Shown here: positions 57,977 to 64,000 of the stretch, one piece after another | How positions within the stretch are numbered: position 1 is the first letter of the stretch | Layout of the letters: each line of letters begins with the position of its first letter | Assembly: GCA_033239525.1 (NCBI GenBank) | Contig: BSYO01000020.1 | Coordinates: forward strand, 10,666,308-10,730,307 | Reading direction: 5' to 3' | Source of the DNA: Nepenthes gracilis | Lineage: Eukaryota > Streptophyta > Magnoliopsida > Caryophyllales > Nepenthaceae | Length of the DNA stretch: 64,000 bases | Notes under the pieces: generated by a model | The model's input: the letters and a program-made list of their open reading frames with translations, nothing else | The model's database searches: none | Told to the model about the DNA's origin: nothing | Translations under genes and position numbers: made by a program

Positions 57977-58166
57977 TGTTAAGAAAATTAGGAGATCAAT
58001 CATTGATATGATTAATATAAAATGAGGGCAAGATTGATACATTGTTATCAATTCCTTTATTGTACCCATCTCTTCCTTATTGTACTGACTTTATTATTTA
58101 TTAAATGAATAGAAATGGGAAGGAAGGAGCCGTTGTCCTCTTCCTACATTCATGGAAACCCTAACA
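57977..58166 (+). repeat. 3' LTR of the outer copia
   Basis: 190 bp, TGTTAAGAAAATTAGG... to CCCTAACA. It is shorter than its 5' partner mainly because of T/A runs there. Confidence 0.75.
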
Positions 58167-59732
58167 TCAACACCAATCAATAAATTTGTGTATTTGATAG
58201 CTAAAATAAATTCGTTTTTTTTTTCTTGTAGAAAAAATAAAGAAATTTTGTATATTGGTTGCTTAGCAGTTCTAAGTGGTTCTGATATATTATTTATTTG
58301 TTTGCTTGATCAAAAATTGTTGACTAACCTTGTATTGCTTCTTGCCATTATGTGCAAGCTATATGAGTAGTTTTTTTCAGATAAGTTATAACTTATGGTA
58401 TCATTCCATATGATGAGGAACAACTTTTGATGTTAGTGTGTACCACTACATTTGGTGCATGTAAAAATGAGTGATAGAACACACGACTCCTGCATTGCTG
58501 GTGTACAGAGTATGACACTTTACCGTTGCATTAGAAAGAGCTTGTTTACATTCTCTAAACTTATAACTTTTAGGCTGTAATGGAATTATGCCGGTAGTCA
58601 CTCTCAGACTTGCTATGTGTGTCTGTGTGTATATGTTAATCTATTGTTTGAAGGACCATACTATGAGCACTTATCTATATATTCCTACTCACTTCAGTTC
58701 ACTAGGTTTTGTGCACTGGAACTTCTTGTTATCCATTAGTATGGGCATGACTTATCTCCTTGTCCCCCTAGTAAAGCATGGCTCTCACTGTCCAGCACAG
58801 AAACCTTCCTCCTGTCATCATCTATTAGAAAGCACAACCAAACAAGGAACAAGCGATTCAGATCTGAAAATAGCTAAAGAATTTTGCTGTGTGAAATTTT
58901 AAGGCTCTAAGGGAAGTTGTGCGTACAGGCTTTAGAAAGAGTAGGAGAAAAGCAAGGGTGGTCATTTAGAAGGCTGTAATTCATTGATTTTAAGAGATGG
59001 AAGCTTGGCAACAGCTGCTTATAATATGATGAACATGACAGACCGCGAACAATAGATTTGGGCTTATTCTTGTGGTTTATGCTACCACTTTAGTAACATA
59101 GACTGAAATGTGCATGAGGAAAGCTTGTTTGGGCTTTCAATTTAAAGGCATAGCTTAATTGTGATGAAAAGAAGCAGGCCTGGAACATTAGATTAGGACT
59201 TGTCTTGAGGTTTATGCTTGTATGAACCCTAAATACTGATACATATTTATGGGTTTCGAAGATTGTAGAGTTTAGTGCCAGCATTTTGGTGGTGCAAAAT
59301 TGGGAAAGTGGGCTGGAATTCATATATGAGATTAGAAGACCACTTACGTAATCCACCTAGGGTTTGGGAGAAATTCATTTGCAGCCACCATGAGATCCAC
59401 AAATTGAAGATAAGCTTAGCTCCAAATTTCTTCAGGAAGACATGAAAAAATGTCATGGCCTGGGACCTTACCAGATGGATCTCAAGTGGTGTCTTCAAAA
59501 TCTAATGACTCAAAAATCCATTCAATCAATAGATTTGAAACTTTTTACATGGAACTTCAAATTTATCCTTCACATCCGGTTTACAATATACCATTTGAGG
59601 TCCAAACCTGGGACCTGGACATTTTAATGAAGTTTGTTTTTATTAATGTCTACATATTAGCTGTATAGAGTTATTCTTGTTCTGTAATTGAAAGAGAATG
59701 TCTAATTATTGCTTTTTCATGTACCCCTATAG

Positions 59733-59915
59733 GTCCTTCCCTTTGGCTCAGTGCCTCTCAAGACTTACCTTCCAGATGGAGATATTGACTTCACTGTCTT
59801 CGGCCTTCATAATGCTGAACAAGATCTGTTGACAAAATTTTGTACCCTTTTTGAAAGTGAAGCGAAGAATAACAGTAAAATCCGTGTGAGGAATGTTCAG
59901 CGTATTCCTGCACAG
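59733..59915 (+). CDS. Poly(A)-polymerase/OAS1-like nucleotidyltransferase, second coding exon
   Basis: 183 bp (61 codons) between CCCCTATAG and CAG|GTTTG. It continues exon 1 in phase: 'VLPFGSVPLKTYLPDG' then 'DIDFTVFGLHNAEQD', 'LFESEAKNNSKIRV' and 'NVQRIPAQ'. Joined numbering puts Gly-Ser at residues 75-76 and the DGDID acidic cluster at 85-89, the metal-binding signature of the nucleotidyltransferase fold; all are intact. The next expected block of the family (a beta strand with a third Asp, 'V...VDISFN') is not found before the window ends. The gene therefore continues to the right or is broken there. Confidence 0.9.
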
Positions 59916-62061
59916 GTTTGTTTACCAAGTTTTGATCTTTTGTTAAGACATCAGTTCATTCGTGAGGTTTGTTTACAAGTTGTGTATCTTTTTAGTTTTC
60001 ACTCTCTACCATCTGCTTAGTTATATGAGGTTCTGAGCTGTTAAGTGTTAAACTGTTAATATGGAAGCACAGTTAATTGCTTAGCCACTTTGTGGTACTG
60101 ACTTTGGCTCTGTTAGGCCTTGTTTGGCCAGGGGCAAGTGGGTCAGAGCAGTCCAATATTCCTGGGAGTAGCGTTTTTGGCAGTTGGTTTGTGAAAGTTA
60201 AAAAAAAAAAAAAGAATTGAAGGGAAGTTGCCTTTCGTTTGACTGTCCTACTTCCTGTCAACAGAGGAAGTTAATATATTGGTGGGGTTACGTCCGGTGA
60301 ATAGAGGAATTGACCCCAATGCTTTTAGAAAATGACTGCTAGAGTTTTCCTTTAGAAAATGTTAGTACACTATTGTCTTTGCAACTGGGAAATTAGTGTT
60401 TAACAAATCAAGACAGACTGGGGAAGTTGGCATACTTTTTAGTGAAAAGATGTTTGAAGTTTGAACAAAACATATGGAAGAATGACTTCCAATAACTCCT
60501 TTCTTGGAGGTAAGTTCTTGTGAAATTCAACTTCTTTTGAAGTGATGAAAAATAAATTCTGCATTTGATGTGCAATGATGTGTGATTGCTTATATTGCTG
60601 CCCGCCTATGCCTGCTATTGTATCGTATCTCTTCATACTTGCAAGTATTGTTGATGCTTCCTTGCACCATAAAGATTAATTTACTTTTGGTAGCCATAGC
60701 TTAGATATGTTTTTCATTACCTTTTCAGCATAATTTTCAAATGCGTTTCATGCTTTGGCTTGCTTTAGAGTAAATATTGATATCAAACTACAAAGAACTC
60801 ATGAATCTAGCTCTTTTTGAAGTCTGTCTTGGATATATACTTCTGTGTAATGGTAAGATGATGGTTTCTTTACATAACTTCACCCTATGCATGTCTTTCA
60901 TTGTTTGTTTAGCTTTCTGAACTATGTCTGCCTTAGGGAAGCTTCTCTTATCTCGACTTCTTTTCTCCTCCATGCTTGTAAGGCCACAATAGACACTGTC
61001 AGCCAAACTCACTAGAGCCTCCCTAGTTGCCATTGATCTCTACATGCCCTCACTCTTCTATTCTCTTGTGAAACTCTCCATACATACCTTGTTGGCTCTT
61101 TCCAGCAATATGCACTTCTATTCGACGAGTTCAAACAGTTTTTGACCGGAGAACCCCTGTACAACCTTGTAGCCCATAAACCATGCCCGCTGATATAACC
61201 TTCAACCTACCCAGACGCAAAGTATCCCAATCCTAAGAGAGGGGTAAGGCAGACTCATGAGACATGCTTAGCCTAGACATGTTTGAAGCTCACTTAAAGG
61301 ATGAAATTAATAAGGAGATGAAACTACAAATTATTATTTAAGACTGTGCTTTGTCTTTGATCTGCCCTTATCACTCACAAATTTATAGAGATAAATGCAA
61401 TGGACTCTTGAAGATCTTGAACTTCAAGTGATAGAACTGCAAGATGCAGCAATTAGACCAACTCGTGAGATAGGTGCCAAATTAATCCTAGCCCTTAAAT
61501 GTCTATTAAATTTAGATCAACTTTCTTGAGTTCTTTGGATACAGTGACCTGATAAGCTATGCTAGTGGTTGCACAATATGGAGAACATCTATATATCTAG
61601 GGAATTTAAAAAATGTAAAAACGTTGGCCTTGTAGTCACCAGGGTTATGCCAGCAATTAGTGGTACAGCCTCATTCAATAGAAAACATTTCAGAGATGAT
61701 GAATGACAGAGTGGCCTGCACTATAGTGTATGTTTGACCATCTTCCATATCACTTAGCTGCAACCTTTCATGCATTGACTTGAAGCTTGCATAGGAACAA
61801 TGATCTAAAAGGAAAATATTTCATGATGGTGTAGTTTCCTTGATGTGGATATTGATAGAATACTGGGAAGTCTTCTCATAGGAGGTACTTTTATAATGGA
61901 TTATGATATTTGGATTTCCTTTCCATATTTATTTTTAATAGGTTGTTTAATTTTTAACACTGTATTATGTGTTTCCTAGTTGAAACAGTTTCCTTATTGA
62001 GCCAGGTTCCCAACTTGCTACGTATATACGTTTATGTAATTGTTTTCATTAGGGTGCATGT
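59916..62061 (+). other. Intron or downstream DNA of the nucleotidyltransferase gene; no further exon recognised
   Basis: Non-repetitive, AT-rich texture like an intron. I searched by eye for the family's next conserved exon and did not find it. Minus-strand ORFs here (for example 60788-61033) have no support. Confidence 0.5.
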
Positions 62062-62099
62062 TCATTCTCTTCCCCTATGATTTCTCCTTTTCATTCTCT

Positions 62100-62720
62100 C
62101 ATTTTCACCATCGTTCTCGTCCTGCATCACTGAAACTCGTCCTCGAGTGGCGCAATCTAGTTTAGAGCTCAAGCATTGGCCTTTGCAAGCTCTAGTGATC
62201 CCGCCTCGGACTTGGATAGAACTTGGTTGAGATAGTTGGCCCGCTCTAGATTCTGTCGTACTTTGCCGATGGCAGCATTGAACTGGCGCTTTGCGTTCTC
62301 GGCAACTTAATTTGTACGCACCTGTAAATGAGCAATCTCGGCCTTCCGCTTGCGCAAAGCCTCCTCCATCGAACAGGGAGCCCCCCACAGCTGTAAAACA
62401 CAAAAAAGATGGTCAAGCGAAAGCTACAATGAAAAGCATAGCAGTAGAAATCCATGAAGCATTACCTCCCGGTGAAGCAAATAGACCGAGCGAGAGGATG
62501 CAACAGACTCAAGGCCTGGAGGCGCCCGTAAAGCCCCCTGGGACTCAGGAATCGGGGAACCCAAGCAGCGCCCCTGCATAGCGGTGGTCACACCCGACAA
62601 GTTTCCTCCTCCGACTTCCTCCATTGTTCACTCGTCATCACTTCCCTCCTCAGTCGAAGGCTTAGAGGAAGTAGAAGACAACGCTGCCCGTGCCAAAGCA
62701 GTCAAAGTTGGAATATCAAT
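62100..62720 (-). pseudogene. C-terminal part of an antisense-type Tat ORF with coiled coil and intron
   Basis: The minus strand gives an exon ending in a Ser/Glu-rich segment, then an intron at 62391-62465 with donor GGAG|GTAATG and acceptor TTTTACAG|CTG, then 'MEEALRKRKAEIAHLQVRTN', a stop, and 'VAENAKRQFNAAIGKVRQNL', 'RANYLNQVLSKSEAGSLELA', further stops and an end near 62110. The helical heptad-like sequence and the intron position mirror the ORF at 20945-22545. TAA, TGA and TAG interruptions show it is dead. It is GC-richer than the flanking intron-like DNA, marking a retroelement border near 62.05 kb. Confidence 0.5.
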
Positions 62721-64000
62721 AACGCCTCGATGAGCCATCCGAAAAGAAGAGAAAGAAAGACGGCGAAATGGGATAGAGATACCTGGAAAGCCAAGGAATG
62801 AGGCAGCGGCTGGGGATTAGCGCTTAGATAGCCAATGCTCTAGCCTCGCAGCGACGTCATTTGAAGACATCGAAGAGCCACGACACGCGCCTTCACCCCC
62901 GGGTGCTGCGGTGTGTCTGCTCACTGCCTCGTCATGATGATCGACACGACGTCCCCCGTGCAGAGCGCTGACAGCCAACAGTCCTAGCGCTCAAATCTGC
63001 TAATCGGCAGCGCAGTGCCAGTCATAATGATCCGACGCTCCATTTTCAAAGAGCAGCAAACGGATAGCACATGGCCCTGGCAGGCTCGAGGTTGATTTAC
63101 TCGGCTAGACTCCCAGTCAAGAGCTCGGGATGACCGACCGAGAGGTGAACTTCCAGAGGGCTGAGGCGCCAGTGGCCCGAACTCTTAGATTGTCAGATAT
63201 CAAATAACACCAAGCAGCATGCAAGCGCTTCAACTATTCACAACGTGCAAGAATATTGGAGCCAAGCAATAAAGACAATAGAAAATGCTCAATAGTTCAA
63301 TTCATTAATTCCTTTTATAAAGTACAACGCCTGCAACGGCAGACATAAGGGAAGAAAAATATATGGAACGATGATCTAACTACTAAAGCCCTGCTCCGTA
63401 GGCAGATGACCCTGGAATGGGATCTCGACGGCCAGCGCACCACATGCCAGATGGCCTAGAAGATCATGTTCCTATGTACCGCATCCCTCAGGTCACTGAA
63501 GTAGGAAACAGACGCCGAAACCCTTCCTAGAAAGAGTAGGGGATCTTTCACTTGCTCTCTCCCAGGAGGCGATCACTAGAGACCACTGACCAAGACAGGC
63601 CGCAGCCCCGTAACTCGAGAGTTTGCATTAAACCAGCCGTGGTGACGACGGCCTAGACCCGGGGGGCTCAGAAGCTCCTCTCCCAGCAGTTATCAATAGT
63701 TCTATTTAGGCAACAAATGGAGTAGCCGTTTGCCTTGACGGGAAGGGGGAGAAGCAACCCTCTCTCCTCTAGGGGTTGAGCCACCTCTCTGCTGAGTAGC
63801 CTCAGTCAAGACTATGCGACGCCAGTAGGGAGAGGAAGATAATGGTGATCCTATACTTGGACTGCCCACGTTACAACATGAGAACGATCAGAGTATGGAC
63901 ATCAGGACAGATTCCCAGCACATCGTCGGACCTCTCGCAACTTCCTTCGATCATGGCCAATGGCGGTGTGGGCTTCATATTTGCTCCGGTCACTCGCATC
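62721..64000. other. Retroelement-like GC-richer DNA, no gene recognised
   Basis: Same base composition as the 21-24 kb Tat-related region, so probably the same element as the ORF at 62.1-62.7 kb. No ORF, LTR border or target duplication could be supported. Confidence 0.35.

Larger units (their letters stand above)
42705..58166 (+). mobile_element. Outer Ty1/copia element in the intron, about 5.2 kb without nested insertions
   Basis: 5' LTR about 42705-42908 and 3' LTR 57977-58166 share 'GACAAGATTGATAT'-like, 'GGAAGGAAGGAGC' and 'CATATTCATG(A/G)' phrases. The 3' LTR begins TGTTAAG after the polypurine tract TTGGGGGAGAG and ends CCCTAACA. The order gag, protease, integrase, RT, RNase H runs on the plus strand, the same direction as the host gene. 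The primer site after the 5' LTR is not recognisable. Confidence 0.8.
42087..59732 (+). other. 17.6-kb intron of the nucleotidyltransferase gene, filled with nested retrotransposons
   Basis: Bounded by donor AAG|GTAAAA and acceptor TACCCCTATAG|GTCC. Removing the outer copia (about 42705-58166) leaves about 2.2 kb of ordinary AT-rich intron (42087-42704 and 58167-59732). If the gene is expressed, all of this must be removed as one intron, or by stepwise splicing. Confidence 0.8.

Noticed and set aside
1..64000. Endogenous pararetrovirus or other viral insert
   Set aside because: All RT and integrase fragments have gypsy or copia domain order, with no movement-protein, coat or envelope-like sequence recognised.

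Overview
The window is nuclear DNA of a flowering plant, probably a eudicot. Ty3/gypsy and Ty1/copia LTR retrotransposons dominate it. There is also a tRNA-derived SINE, a Harbinger/Tourist-type MITE, AT-rich gene-poor DNA, exons with GT-AG borders and a 100-N scaffold gap (6210-6309). The species cannot be told from the sequence. I find no prokaryotic features, CRISPR, rRNA or free-standing tRNA gene.

Layout. 1-3999: 5' part of a minus-strand Tat-type gypsy element (LTR 3011-3999, broken gag and PR-RT). 4855-5088: SINE. 6310-10904: plus-strand Tork/Tnt1-like copia whose 5' end is lost at the scaffold gap. 11-17 kb: a 33-bp minisatellite, an inverted partner of the repeat next to the gap, and a probable gypsy LTR. 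17-24.4 kb: minisatellites of 48, 39 and 57 bp, a truncated gypsy gag plus LTR, and a decayed, spliced ORF of the 'putative gypsy type transposon' (PF04195-like) type lying antisense to a Tat-like LTR. 25532-26464: solo LTR. 28807-35593: a chromovirus (chromodomain gypsy) with a palindromic cluster of fragments at its right end; it may interrupt a host exon. 35682-38059: a MITE holding a 1.5-kb solo LTR that carries two minisatellites. 39163-39378: an unassigned ORF that may be a last exon.

The clearest host gene is on the plus strand. Exons at 41877-42086 and 59733-59915 join in frame and encode the start of a plant poly(A)-polymerase/OAS1-like nucleotidyltransferase, with the GS...DGDID active-site signature. 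They are separated by a 17.6-kb intron that is mostly one nest: an outer plus-strand copia (about 42705-58166) holding a minus-strand copia in its gag (44067-48958, TSD CTTGC) and a minus-strand chromovirus in its integrase (about 50353-55666). Later exons are not seen; the window ends in DNA with a second spliced antisense-type ORF (62.1-62.7 kb).

Nearly every retroelement ORF is broken by stops or frameshifts. The features that merit most attention are the nested giant intron, the palindromic chromovirus cluster with differences centred on CAG/CTG, the LTR-in-MITE nest with both target-site duplications intact, and the two spliced antisense ORFs. I found no convincing new biological system; most of the structure is transposon archaeology.
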